NCBI GenBank assembly: GCA_944389885.1 | Contig: CALXNZ010000016.1 | Location: 1-56,714 of the forward strand | DNA from: an uncultured Opitutales bacterium | GTDB taxonomy: Bacteria; Verrucomicrobiota; Verrucomicrobiia; Opitutales; Intestinicryptomonadaceae | Length of the DNA stretch: 56,714 bases | Direction: 5' to 3' | In this document: positions 1-7,906 of the stretch, piece after piece | Layout of the letters: every line of letters starts with the position of its first letter | How positions within the stretch are numbered: position 1 is the first letter of the stretch | Notes under the pieces: generated by a model | The model's input: only the letters and a program-made list of their open reading frames with translations | Database searches by the model: none | Told to the model about the DNA's origin: nothing | Program-made: the position numbers and the translations under genes

Positions 1-422
1 CAATCGCAAAAGTTTATGCCCAAAGGATAGCAACTCTCCCTTCGCCATTTTCTTCCAAATTAAGGGGCTATTTGAGGCAAATTGGCGCTCTTTGGCACAG
101 ATAGAGGGTGATTGTATAACACCCATTAAAAAAATGATCGAAAAGGCGGGTAAAAAGCGGCGTTTTTTAAGGCACTTTTTAGGCCTGTTTGGAAGCTAAA
201 AATGAAGGCTTTTTAAGGACAAAAATTGCCGGAAATTGTCTAACACATTTTCCCAAAATCGGCCTTTTTTAGAGAAAAGCTTGGGTTTTAAATTCAAAAA
301 AATGGGCATTTTTTGCTGCAATGGTGTTAGACAATAAAAAAGCCGCAATCGCTCATTTTTAGCGCATTGCAGCTTTCTGACTAAAACTGTCTAACACCCT
401 TGCAGTGTGTAAGTTATAAACG
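1..422. other. Non-coding left end with recurring TGTCTAACACC motifs
   Basis: No convincing gene is visible in this stretch. It is A/T-rich and carries four related copies of the motif TGTCTAACACC: a degenerate copy at 113-124, one at 237-246, an inverted copy ending at 333 and one at 388-398. The last two are the arms of a larger inverted repeat that encloses an imperfect hairpin. No integrase, transposase or pseudogene remnant was seen, so the origin of the motifs is unknown. Confidence 0.55.
317..404. repeat. Inverted repeat (17-bp arms) enclosing a hairpin
   Basis: The arm at 317-333 (TGCAATGGTGTTAGACA) matches the reverse complement of 388-404 with one mismatch. Between the arms, about 338-376 forms a second imperfect stem built from AAAGCCGCAAT and ATTGCAGCTTT. 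The structure lies about 20 bp beyond the 3' end of the minus-strand tRNA-Ser gene. It could act in termination or be part of a small dispersed repeat. This is read directly from the sequence and no function is proven. Confidence 0.6.
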
Positions 423-510
423 CGGAGAGGGGGGGATTCGAACCCCCGGTGGGCTTTTGACCCACACGCGATTTCCAATCGCGCACGTTCGGCCACTCCG
501 TCACCTCTCC
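423..510 (-). tRNA. tRNA-Ser (anticodon GGA)
   Basis: Read on the minus strand, the gene starts GGAGAGG at 510 and closes with CCTCTCC plus discriminator G at 423. This gives a perfect 7-bp acceptor stem. The anticodon loop is TTGGAAA, so the anticodon is GGA and it reads UCC/UCU serine codons. A long variable arm, typical of type II tRNAs, is present, and the T arm contains GGTTCGAATCC. The 88-nt length fits tRNA-Ser. The 3' CCA is not encoded (GCG follows the discriminator), so it must be added after transcription. Confidence 0.95.
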
Positions 511-676
511 TTCATGAAACCATATCGACAAATTACACGCCAATATGTCTCAAAAATGTAAAAATAATTTTTTAATTCTCTCTACATTCTTTTCCGCGTC
601 AAGAATTTTCGTCCGTATTTTTTTATCCCTTATCCCAAAAATTATAACAATCTCTCTTTTTATTTCTTATCCAATA

Positions 677-1966
677 TCACATTCCAAGCAATTCCGGAAT
701 GCCCTCAGATATCCACGGAACATAGGTTATCAATATCTGCGCTGCCAGCATCGCAAGAAAATAAGGAACCATTTTGGGAGCAAGAGTCGTCATCTTTGCA
801 TTACCAACTCCGCAGCCCACAAACAAACATGTTCCTACGGGCGGCGTGCAAAGCCCTATCGATAAATTCGCTATCATCATTATCCCAAAATGAATTTCAC
901 TCATTCCAAGCTCCTTTACTATCGGCAACAGTATTGGCGTAAATATCAAAACCGCAGGCGTCATGTCCATAAACATTCCCACAACCAACAACAAAAGATT
1001 TATCAACAACAATAATACAAACTCGTTCTCGCCGAAAAACATTAACGCCCGCGCTATTTCCTGCGGCGCGTTTGTTATTGTCATCACCCAGCTCATCGCT
1101 GTGGATGCCCCTATTATAAGCATCACTATCCCGGTTGTCTGCGCCGACTTCATCAGAAGTTCCGGAATCTCCGATAGCTTTATATCCCTATATATTATTA
1201 CCTCCAAAATAAATGCGTAGGCAACCGATATCACCGCCGACTCAGTCGCGGTAAAGACGCCGCACAGTATCCCTCCCAATACTATCACTACAAGCAGAAG
1301 GCTCAAAAATGCCCGCTTAAAGGCCCGCAAAAGCAGAATTACATCGAACTTCCCTTCCGCCCCCATCTTCTTTCGCCGTATTATAAACCAACTCGATAGC
1401 ATGAGAAACAATCCCACTAAAATCCCGGGCAAAATCCCGGCCATAAACAGGGCTCCTATTGATAATCCCCCTACTGCCACAGAATAGACTATCATTATAT
1501 TGCTCGGCGGAATTAACATTCCGGTAGTCGAGGAGCATATCGTCACGGCCACAGCGGTATCGTTGTCGTATCCGCGCTGCCGCATTTGCGGTATCATAAA
1601 AGAACCTATCGAACTCACCGCCGCAACTGCGCTGCCGGATATGGCCCCAAACAACATACAGGTCACCGTATTCACATACGCCAATCCCCCGGGGAGAAAA
1701 CGCACCAAAGCAAGCGCCAATTCTATGAGGCGACGCGCCATCGCTCCTTTACCCATTATCATTCCGGAAAGTATGAAGAACGGTATCGCCAAAAGCGCGA
1801 AGCTGTCCACGCCTTGAGCCATAGACGTCGCTATAATCTCAAGCGGTTCCCGCCCAGTCGCCAAAATTGCAAGAGCCGAAGCCAGAGCTATTACAACTGC
1901 AATCGGCGCCGATAAAAACAGCATAGAAAAGAATGCCGCCCAAAGTATAATCAACGCAAAATTCAT
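677..1966 (-). CDS. dctM: TRAP transporter large permease DctM
   Basis: This 429-residue, very hydrophobic protein has the length and layout of DctM, the 12-helix subunit that moves substrate across the inner membrane by sodium- or proton-driven TRAP transport. Family hallmarks visible are the N-terminal run of alternating helices, the GAISGSAVAAVSSIG segment around residues 107-121 and the late block with GMFMDMTPAVLIFTPILLP. Its ATG overlaps the dctQ stop codon (ATGA), the usual coupling of the two membrane subunits. It is the last gene of the minus-strand unit that starts near 5015. The substrate cannot be read from the permease. Confidence 0.93.
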   Translation of the reverse strand: MNFALIILWAAFFSMLFLSAPIAVVIALASALAILATGREPLEIIATSMAQGVDSFALLAIPFFILSGMIMGKGAMARRLIELALALVRFLPGGLAYVNTVTCMLFGAISGSAVAAVSSIGSFMIPQMRQRGYDNDTAVAVTICSSTTGMLIPPSNIMIVYSVAVGGLSIGALFMAGILPGILVGLFLMLSSWFIIRRKKMGAEGKFDVILLLRAFKRAFLSLLLVVIVLGGILCGVFTATESAVISVAYAFILEVIIYRDIKLSEIPELLMKSAQTTGIVMLIIGASTAMSWVMTITNAPQEIARALMFFGENEFVLLLLINLLLLVVGMFMDMTPAVLIFTPILLPIVKELGMSEIHFGIMMIANLSIGLCTPPVGTCLFVGCGVGNAKMTTLAPKMVPYFLAMLAAQILITYVPWISEGIPELLGM

Positions 1967-2475
1967 TTTATTTCCCCTTCTACATTCTTTTCAAACACAA
2001 GCTTTGCAATCTCCTCCACGATAAACGACGTCGCAAAAATCCCGCTCAAAGGAACGCACATATAAATGTGATACATGTATATCGAAGGCAGGCATACAAG
2101 CGAATTTGCCGACTTTATCGACGTGCCAACAAACCATATGCCCCCTACCACCAGTATCGCTATCGAGAACGCTAAAGCCAGCAAGAGCGATACTATCGCG
2201 CAAAGCTTGGCCGCTGTTGGAGTAAAGCGGGACGATAGGAAATCCAAGCCCATATGGGCTTTTTCGGCAAACGCATATGCCCCTCCGAAGAACGTAAGAC
2301 ATATTAGAACCATGCGCGCGAGCTCCTCCGTAAATGACGCCTGCCCTCCCGTGAGATAACGCGTTATGACGCCCCAGAGGACATCGAGCACCAATATCCC
2401 CATGGCAACGGCGCAAATTATACCCAATAACTTTTTCAATACCCTGTTTAGCGATGTAAGAATTTTTAGAATCAT
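1963..2475 (-). CDS. dctQ: TRAP transporter small permease DctQ
   Basis: This 170-residue protein has four predicted membrane helices and the DctQ-type core: an early helix ending in VLWGVITRYL, then FTEELARMVLICLTFFGGAYAF and HMGLDF. DctQ is the small subunit that pairs with DctM in the inner membrane and docks the substrate-binding protein. It sits 17 bp after dctP and overlaps dctM by 4 nt. The assignment rests on these motifs and on the complete P-Q-M gene order. Confidence 0.9.
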   Translation of the reverse strand: MILKILTSLNRVLKKLLGIICAVAMGILVLDVLWGVITRYLTGGQASFTEELARMVLICLTFFGGAYAFAEKAHMGLDFLSSRFTPTAAKLCAIVSLLLALAFSIAILVVGGIWFVGTSIKSANSLVCLPSIYMYHIYMCVPLSGIFATSFIVEEIAKLVFEKNVEGEIK

Positions 2476-2492
2476 GCCTTACCCTTTTATCC

Positions 2493-3500
2493 TCATTTAA
2501 CGGATTTAATTTCCCTGACTAATTCTCCGATTTCAGTCCCTTCAATTTCTTTGTAAAGTTTTGAAAGGCGTTCGGCGAATTCCATTCTATCGGGCTCCAT
2601 AAATTTCACGCCCTTCCCCTCGAGAATTTTACGGGCTTCCGCCTCTTTCTCGGCCCACAACTTGCGCTGAAACTGCGAAGATTCCTCCGCGGCCTGTTTA
2701 AGGATAGCGCGCTGTTCCTGGGTGAGGGAATCCCAGACTTTTGCGCTCATATAAAGTATGTCGGGAATACGGGTGTGTTCGCTGCATGAATAATACGGCG
2801 CAACCTCGCAATGGGCGGAAGTAAGATATGTTGACAGATTATTTTCGGCTCCGTCAACCACGCCTTGAGACAATGCTGTATAAGTTTCGCCCATCGATAT
2901 TATGGTCGGGAACGCCCCGTACATTTCCATAATGGCAATTTCCAAACGAGCGTTTAAAACGCGTATCTTCATGCCTTTCAAATCGTCGGGGTGAGACACC
3001 GGACGTTTGGTTGTATAAAACGAACGCGCGCCGGCGTCGTAATAGCAGAGCCCCACAAAACCCTTATCCCTCATCTTATCGAGTATTTTCTTGCCCACTT
3101 CCGAATTGAGCACTCTCCAAAAGTGTTCGGAATCCCTATAAATATAAGGGAAGCCCAAAGCCTGCAACTGGGGTATAAAAACGCTCATGGGGGAGCTCGA
3201 ATTTTTCCCCATATCAAGCGACGCGTTCTGAATTTGCTCCATACACTTAGGTTCGGAGCCAAGCGAGCCGCCTCCGTATATATCGATTGAGAGTTTTCCC
3301 GAGCTCAACTCCTCGACGCGCTTTTTCATAAACTCCATGCCCTTGTGCACGGGGTGGCTTGCGTCGAGGCCGTGTGCAAGTTTAAGAACGCGGACATCTC
3401 CGCCACCATGCGATCCGAATAAAAATGCCGACGCCACCCCGGAACAAACGAGTATTAGGCATAGGCCCCCTAAAAGCGTATACGAAAGTTTTTCTCCCAT
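2493..3500 (-). CDS. dctP: TRAP transporter solute-binding protein DctP
   Basis: This 335-residue protein has an N-terminal hydrophobic segment at about residues 7-28 (signal peptide or anchor) and then a DctP fold. The motif KGMKIRVLNA carries the arginine that in this family pairs with the substrate carboxylate, and GVVDGAENN is the conserved block seen in binders of C4-dicarboxylates and sugar acids. The protein captures an acidic substrate in the periplasm and hands it to DctQM. An AAAGGA ribosome-binding site lies 7-8 nt before the ATG and overlaps the end of the U32 gene, so the two genes are probably cotranscribed. A sugar acid such as a uronate is possible in this sugar-rich context, but that is inference. 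Confidence 0.92.
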   Translation of the reverse strand: MGEKLSYTLLGGLCLILVCSGVASAFLFGSHGGGDVRVLKLAHGLDASHPVHKGMEFMKKRVEELSSGKLSIDIYGGGSLGSEPKCMEQIQNASLDMGKNSSSPMSVFIPQLQALGFPYIYRDSEHFWRVLNSEVGKKILDKMRDKGFVGLCYYDAGARSFYTTKRPVSHPDDLKGMKIRVLNARLEIAIMEMYGAFPTIISMGETYTALSQGVVDGAENNLSTYLTSAHCEVAPYYSCSEHTRIPDILYMSAKVWDSLTQEQRAILKQAAEESSQFQRKLWAEKEAEARKILEGKGVKFMEPDRMEFAERLSKLYKEIEGTEIGELVREIKSVK

Positions 3501-3504
3501 ATTT

Positions 3505-4815
3505 TTATCCTTTTGCCTTCAAATTATTGGCGGCATTTTGAGTTCCATGAGCGCAAACAAGTTTATACACTCTATCCCCGCGCCTAACTTTTCGCGGAAC
3601 TTCCAAAGTTATCAAATCTCCCTTGCCGCATTTTTCCACTGCCAAACCCCTATTCATTATTTTTTCCGGAAAACACTCTACAAAGCCCGTAGAGTTTCCT
3701 TCAATTTGTATGCGTTCTCCCGTACGGATGCCCTCTACGTCAATAGCGACCTCCGCAACCGAAGGTTTAGCGTAGAAATTTGTTATATGCCCAACTATAA
3801 CCTTGCGCATAGTCGCTGAATTTCCCCCAGACGTCCATTCTGATATTGGAATTCCCATGTAGAATCCGTCTGAAAATCCCCTATTAAAGACTTTTTCCAA
3901 ATCGCGCAAGAGGGTCTTTTTTAAGGTTGAAAACTCCGCGGAAAAATTTGCGCGCCTATGGTTTTCCACCCAGAAATTGCGGGCCTTCACATATGCCCCA
4001 ACCACGGTCGACACATACTCGGCATTGCGGTTCCGCCCTTCTATCTTTAAGGAATCCACTCCGGCTCCAAGCAGCTTTTCCAAGAAACCGAGCGTGCACA
4101 GGTCTTTCGGGCTCATCACGAATCCCTTTCCCAAGACGAATTCACCGCCCTCTCCATTCGCGTCCGAGATGAGATACTCCCTGCGGCACGGCTGGCGGCA
4201 TTCACCCCTGTTTGCACTTTTTCCGCAAAGGAACTCCGACATAAAGCATCTTCCGCTTAAAGAAACGCACATTGCCCCGTGGGCAAAGGCCTCAAATTTA
4301 ATTTTTGCCGCATCGGCCCCCAATTTGCGTTTTAATCCCAGTCTGATTTTGCGTATGGATTCTATCGAACATTCTCGAGCCAACACGAAATGCCCTATCC
4401 CGAAATTTTTCCAATATGCCGCAATAGAGTCAGAATTGGAGACGCTCGCCTGGGTGGATAGATAGACCGGAATGCCGCGTTCACGGGCCGCCGATACAAC
4501 GGCAAAATCCCAAGCGATTACCGCGCTGACTCCCGCGCGTTTTGCCGCATCCAATATTTTACATATTCCTTTTAATTCGTTTTCGTAATATATTGTGTTC
4601 AATGTAAGGCACGCGGCGGCGCCAAATTCCCTGCACTTCGCAACGATTTTACGCAAATCTCCAACGGAAAAATTCTCAGCTCCCGCCCGCATATTCGAGC
4701 CTTTTAGCCCGAAGTAAACAGAGTCCGCCCCCGCCCTCAACGCCGCGTCGAGACAGATAAAATCGCCGGCAGGGGCCATTATTTCAGGAAAATGCGAAGT
4801 AGCTGAACCAAGCAT
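3505..4815 (-). CDS. U32 family peptidase-like protein (TrhP/YegQ-type tRNA hydroxylase family)
   Basis: This 436-residue protein belongs to peptidase family U32. It opens with EIMAPAGDFICLDAALRAGADSVYFG as the family does, and contains the signature region with HGAMC, SGRCFMS and RGECRQPCR. Four cysteines there match the iron-sulfur ligands of TrhP and RlhA, which hydroxylate tRNA wobble uridine or 23S rRNA using prephenate. The length is closer to TrhP (about 450) than to RlhA (about 650), so tRNA hydroxylation is the better guess; proteolysis is not established for most family members. The start overlaps the upstream stop in a TAATG arrangement, and dctP begins 4 nt after its stop. Confidence 0.85.
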   Translation of the reverse strand: MLGSATSHFPEIMAPAGDFICLDAALRAGADSVYFGLKGSNMRAGAENFSVGDLRKIVAKCREFGAAACLTLNTIYYENELKGICKILDAAKRAGVSAVIAWDFAVVSAARERGIPVYLSTQASVSNSDSIAAYWKNFGIGHFVLARECSIESIRKIRLGLKRKLGADAAKIKFEAFAHGAMCVSLSGRCFMSEFLCGKSANRGECRQPCRREYLISDANGEGGEFVLGKGFVMSPKDLCTLGFLEKLLGAGVDSLKIEGRNRNAEYVSTVVGAYVKARNFWVENHRRANFSAEFSTLKKTLLRDLEKVFNRGFSDGFYMGIPISEWTSGGNSATMRKVIVGHITNFYAKPSVAEVAIDVEGIRTGERIQIEGNSTGFVECFPEKIMNRGLAVEKCGKGDLITLEVPRKVRRGDRVYKLVCAHGTQNAANNLKAKG

Positions 4816-5015
4816 TAAATTTTTCCCTCGCCGACGAGCTTCACAAAATGTTCAAATGAGCGGTCGTATGTTTTCTCGGCCTCTTTCGTGAAGAAACAGG
4901 CGGGCAGCTGACGACGCTCCCTATGGTATCTGACGCACTCGCAACATATTCCCGATTTCGGGCACCCGTAGGAACAAGCGCACGTCTTCTTGTTATGCAA
5001 CACTTTACATTCCAT
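4815..5015 (-). CDS. DUF6485-like cysteine-rich small protein
   Basis: This small protein begins [10 protein letters not shown] and carries the cysteine pattern [16 protein letters not shown] followed by VRYH, LPACFF and AEKTYDRS. These are the features of the uncharacterised DUF6485 family. The cysteines suggest metal or Fe-S binding, but no function is known. Two longer starts are open in the same frame: an ATG at 5066 preceded by AGGAGG with only one base of spacing, and an ATG at 5129. The MEC start at 5015 was chosen because family members normally begin there, although no good ribosome-binding site precedes it. It is coupled by TAATG overlap to the U32 gene, so the two may work together. 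Confidence 0.75.
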   Translation of the reverse strand: MECKVLHNKKTCACSYGCPKSGICCECVRYHRERRQLPACFFTKEAEKTYDRSFEHFVKLVGEGKI

Positions 5016-5156
5016 AAGATGCAAAGATAAGCCAATCGATACCCTCTTCAACAAAAAAATTTTCATGCCTCCTATAATCTTCAAATAATTCGGACGCTTA
5101 GACTTTAAAGTAAAATCCGCTTCCGGCATGTATTTTATTGATTAAATACTAAATTT

Positions 5157-5162
5157 TATAAT
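5157..5162 (+). promoter_or_regulatory. Possible -10 element (TATAAT) close to the 5172 start
   Basis: An exact TATAAT lies 9 nt before the ATG at 5172. No good -35 match at 16-18 bp was found. If used, it would give a leaderless or nearly leaderless mRNA. This is only a sequence match. Confidence 0.25.
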
Positions 5163-5171
5163 ACTTTACGC

Positions 5172-5669
5172 ATGGATTCAATATCGTATCGCAAGCGGGA
5201 TTTTTCGCTATTTTTGTTGCTTACTGCGCTTTCGATTGCCGTATTAGGGTATCAGTTGTTTTTTTATTACTTTCCTGTTTGGGAAGAAAAAGTTCCGACC
5301 CATTGGAGCAATAAGCCAATGGCCGACGATTGGATGGCGGCTTCGGATTGGTATTTTTTTATCATTGTCTTCTATGCGGCAATTTCCGGAGGAATTTTGG
5401 CAATAGGCTATGTACTGAGCAAATTTTTTATTATGGGAACGGGAAAATTTAGATATACGCCTTTCACGATGTCGCTCTCCATAGCTTTTGCGCTTTTCTT
5501 CTTTGCCGCCGGAATAAACGAATCTGTGTACGCTTCTTATTTAAAGAATGGAATCATCTCAAATACATCAATAGGCACAATTTATTTTGCAATTTCCGGA
5601 ATTGGATTCATTGCCGTATTACTTCTTGCTCTGCTGGCAAATATCGGGCTTCAAAAAAAGGCTAAATAA
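5172..5669 (+). CDS. Small four-helix membrane protein, DUF1648-like
   Basis: This 165-residue protein is predicted to have four transmembrane helices, at about residues 11-33, 60-84, 99-117 and 133-158. Between the first two is VPTHWSNKPMADDWMAASDW, which resembles the short VPxHW/F...G motif of DUF1648 domains found in SdpI-like immunity and signalling membrane proteins. The full SdpI architecture is not present and function is unknown. It is transcribed away from the DUF6485 gene and appears to be a single-gene unit. Confidence 0.6.
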   Translation: MDSISYRKRDFSLFLLLTALSIAVLGYQLFFYYFPVWEEKVPTHWSNKPMADDWMAASDWYFFIIVFYAAISGGILAIGYVLSKFFIMGTGKFRYTPFTMSLSIAFALFFFAAGINESVYASYLKNGIISNTSIGTIYFAISGIGFIAVLLLALLANIGLQKKAK

Positions 5670-5814
5670 TAAATCCTCCATATGGGAAAAATTCTCCAAG
5701 CCAGAGACGATAAAATAGCTAAATGTATCTTTCAAAAAATTACTTTATATATTTTCCGATAAAAAAGCGCAATTAGAGAGAGCAAATAGCCCCCAATAAA
5801 ACATAAAATTTTCT

Positions 5815-5848
5815 AAAAAAACGGCTATGGAATACATTTCCATAGCCG
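5815..5848 (-). terminator. Rho-independent terminator for the lipoprotein isomerase gene
   Basis: A perfect 11-bp stem (CGGCTATGGAA at 5822-5832 with TTCCATAGCCG at 5838-5848) is followed on the minus strand by seven T residues. It lies 20 bp past the stop of the minus-strand gene at 5869. Confidence 0.85.
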
Positions 5849-5868
5849 CAATCTCATTATAGAAAAGA

Positions 5869-6699
5869 CTAATTATTGCGCAAATATTTTACGCATTTTA
5901 ATATTGAGGGAGTCGGATTGTCCCATTCGGCTTCGTATTCTATGACATAGAATCCGTCGTATCCCTGCGAGTCGAGTTCTTCAAGCATGCCTTTAACGTC
6001 CATTGCGCCCTCCCCAAAAGGAACGGGCTGGCTCTCATGGTTGCCGAATTCTTTTTGGTCTTTAAAGTGAACCGAGCCTATAGTGCCGCGCAGAGTGTGC
6101 AGGGCCTTTACCGGATCAATTCCGCAACGCGCCCAATGCCCCACGTCCGGATTGGACTTCACATTATCATGTCCTTTCACAAATTTACACAGGACTTCTG
6201 GATCAAAATATTGGTTGGAACTGCTGAAGGTGTGATGATGGACGGCCATTTTCACCCCGTACTTCTTGCCAAATTTCTCCCAAGCTGCAAAACGGATTAC
6301 CGGATCTTCGGTAAGAACCGTTTTTATGCCCATATCCTTGGCGAACTCGCACACCTTTTCAACCTCCGCATCGTTTTTGGTGTGGGTGACGCCAAAACTC
6401 ACGGCCTTCAGATTTGCGTCGGCCAAGAGTTTTTTAAGATACGCCCTCTGCTCGGCATTCATTGTATAGTTTACTTTTACTCCGGGATACTTATTGCTTA
6501 AGCGCTGATTCGGATAAAGCTCTATGCCGTCAAGACCCATGTCCTTTATTTTATTTATGGTTTCCTCGGCTGTAAAGCGGTTGTATGAATAAGCCTGAAC
6601 GGCGACTTTGCGATGCTTTGGAGCCGAAGACGTATCCGGCGATGCGCACCCAAATGTCAAAACAGAAACTGTTGCAAGTAATAAGATTAGCTTTTTCAT
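5869..6699 (-). CDS. Sugar phosphate isomerase/epimerase-like TIM-barrel lipoprotein
   Basis: This 276-residue protein starts with a lipoprotein signal (lysines, a hydrophobic run, then a lipobox LTFGC with the cysteine at about residue 18). It should therefore be exported and lipid-anchored. The rest is an AP-endonuclease-2/xylose-isomerase-like TIM barrel: MGLDGIELYP, VHHHTF, NPDVGHWARCGIDP, GSVHFKD and FYVIEYEAEWD supply the metal-binding His, Asp and Glu residues of the fold. The substrate cannot be told from sequence. It is divergent from another exported isomerase-like gene at 6823. An isomerase outside the cytoplasm implies non-phosphorylated sugar substrates. Confidence 0.82.
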   Translation of the reverse strand: MKKLILLLATVSVLTFGCASPDTSSAPKHRKVAVQAYSYNRFTAEETINKIKDMGLDGIELYPNQRLSNKYPGVKVNYTMNAEQRAYLKKLLADANLKAVSFGVTHTKNDAEVEKVCEFAKDMGIKTVLTEDPVIRFAAWEKFGKKYGVKMAVHHHTFSSSNQYFDPEVLCKFVKGHDNVKSNPDVGHWARCGIDPVKALHTLRGTIGSVHFKDQKEFGNHESQPVPFGEGAMDVKGMLEELDSQGYDGFYVIEYEAEWDNPTPSILKCVKYLRNN

Positions 6700-6822
6700 G
6701 CACTTTTACTACAATTAAAAAAAGTCTCCTTCAAGTTTTTTGTTGCCAAAATAGATGGAGCAAACAAACTTTTACAAGTTTCAATCTTGTACGTTTTTTC
6801 AAACAACGGAGGAAGTATTATT

Positions 6823-7779
6823 ATGCAAAGAAGACAATTCGCTAAAATAGCCGCGACTGCCGGAGCCGCCGCAATAACAATGGGCTCACGAGCATTCGGG
6901 GCGGAGGCTAAAGATTTATCCGACGGCAAACCGTTCAAAGCAAAATTTTATCCGAATTTCGGCCAATTCAGGGCGAGTACTAAGGGTATGAGCCTCGTTG
7001 ACAAAATAAAATTCTTTTACGACTGCGGATTCAGGGGCATAGAAGACAACGGCATGGCGGGTCGTCCGGTTGAAGAGCAAGTTGCCATAGGTAAACAACT
7101 TGAAAAGCTGGGCATGGAAATGGGCGTATTCTGCGCGAGCATAGACTGGAACTGCGCGAGATTGCCGGGAAATAGAATGGAAGCCGACATTAGAAAATTC
7201 CCGCCCGATCCCAAAGCGGTAAGGGAAGTCATTAAGCAGAGAATGGAAGCCGCCCTTGAAATAGCAAAGCGCGTCAACGCAAAATGGTGCACGGTTGTAC
7301 CCGGACTTGAAGATCCAACCCTCGAAACTGAATACCAATTCGCAAACGTGGTGGACAACCTGCGCTACGCCTCCGAAATATGCGAGCGCACCGGGCTAAT
7401 TATGGTGCTTGAGCCGCTGAATATAAAGAACCACCCGAACCTGTACCTCAAGCGCGTTCCGCAAGCATACGCAATATGCCGCGCAGTCAACAGCCCATGC
7501 TGCAAAATATTGGACGACCTCTACCACCAGCAGGTCACCGAAGGCAACCTCATTCCAAATATCGACGCAGCATGGAGCGAAATCGCATACATACAAGTCG
7601 GCGACGTTCCCGGCCGCAAAGAGCCAACAACCGGCGAAATCAATTATAAAAAGATATTCCAACACCTCTGGGACAAGGGATATCGCGGCGTAATCGGAAT
7701 GGAGCACGGACAGTCTGACACCACCGTAGAAGGCGATAAAAAGCTCATAGAGGCCTATCGTTCCGTTGACGTGGCATAA
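6823..7779 (+). CDS. Exported hydroxypyruvate isomerase-family TIM-barrel protein (Tat-type signal)
   Basis: The ATG at 6823 is preceded by GGAGGA with 9 nt spacing, so it is preferred over an in-frame codon at 6787. The 318-residue product begins MQRRQFAKIAATAGAAAITM, a twin-arginine-type signal. The mature part follows the hydroxypyruvate isomerase family: CGFRGIEDNGMAG, VVPGLED, VLEPLN, KILDDLYHQQ, IQVGDVPGRKEPTTGEINY and GMEHG. Glu and Asp/His positions of the metal site are kept. Hydroxypyruvate isomerase itself is cytoplasmic, so an exported member more likely acts on a free sugar or keto-sugar. A strong terminator follows. Confidence 0.82.
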   Translation: MQRRQFAKIAATAGAAAITMGSRAFGAEAKDLSDGKPFKAKFYPNFGQFRASTKGMSLVDKIKFFYDCGFRGIEDNGMAGRPVEEQVAIGKQLEKLGMEMGVFCASIDWNCARLPGNRMEADIRKFPPDPKAVREVIKQRMEAALEIAKRVNAKWCTVVPGLEDPTLETEYQFANVVDNLRYASEICERTGLIMVLEPLNIKNHPNLYLKRVPQAYAICRAVNSPCCKILDDLYHQQVTEGNLIPNIDAAWSEIAYIQVGDVPGRKEPTTGEINYKKIFQHLWDKGYRGVIGMEHGQSDTTVEGDKKLIEAYRSVDVA

Positions 7780-7800
7780 TTGACAGAACGCAGTTTAAAC

Positions 7801-7831
7801 AAAAAAAGTCCCGCAAACGCGGGACTTTTTT
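7801..7831 (+). terminator. Rho-independent terminator, probably bidirectional
   Basis: The stem GTCCCGC (7808-7814) and GCGGGAC (7819-7825) has a 4-nt loop and is flanked by A7 and T6. It lies just after the gene at 6823. On the other strand it could also end the mrp transcript, whose stop is at 7907. Confidence 0.85.
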
Positions 7832-7906
7832 GTTTTAGAAGATTACGCCTCACCTCATCGGGAAAAACCCGCGCACACCGTGTCCCTTTCCAAGATAAGT
7901 ATCCTC

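Noticed and set aside
545-865. A 106-codon plus-strand frame near the left end
   Set aside because: It overlaps the 3' end of dctM on the opposite strand, has no domain, and lacks a ribosome-binding site.
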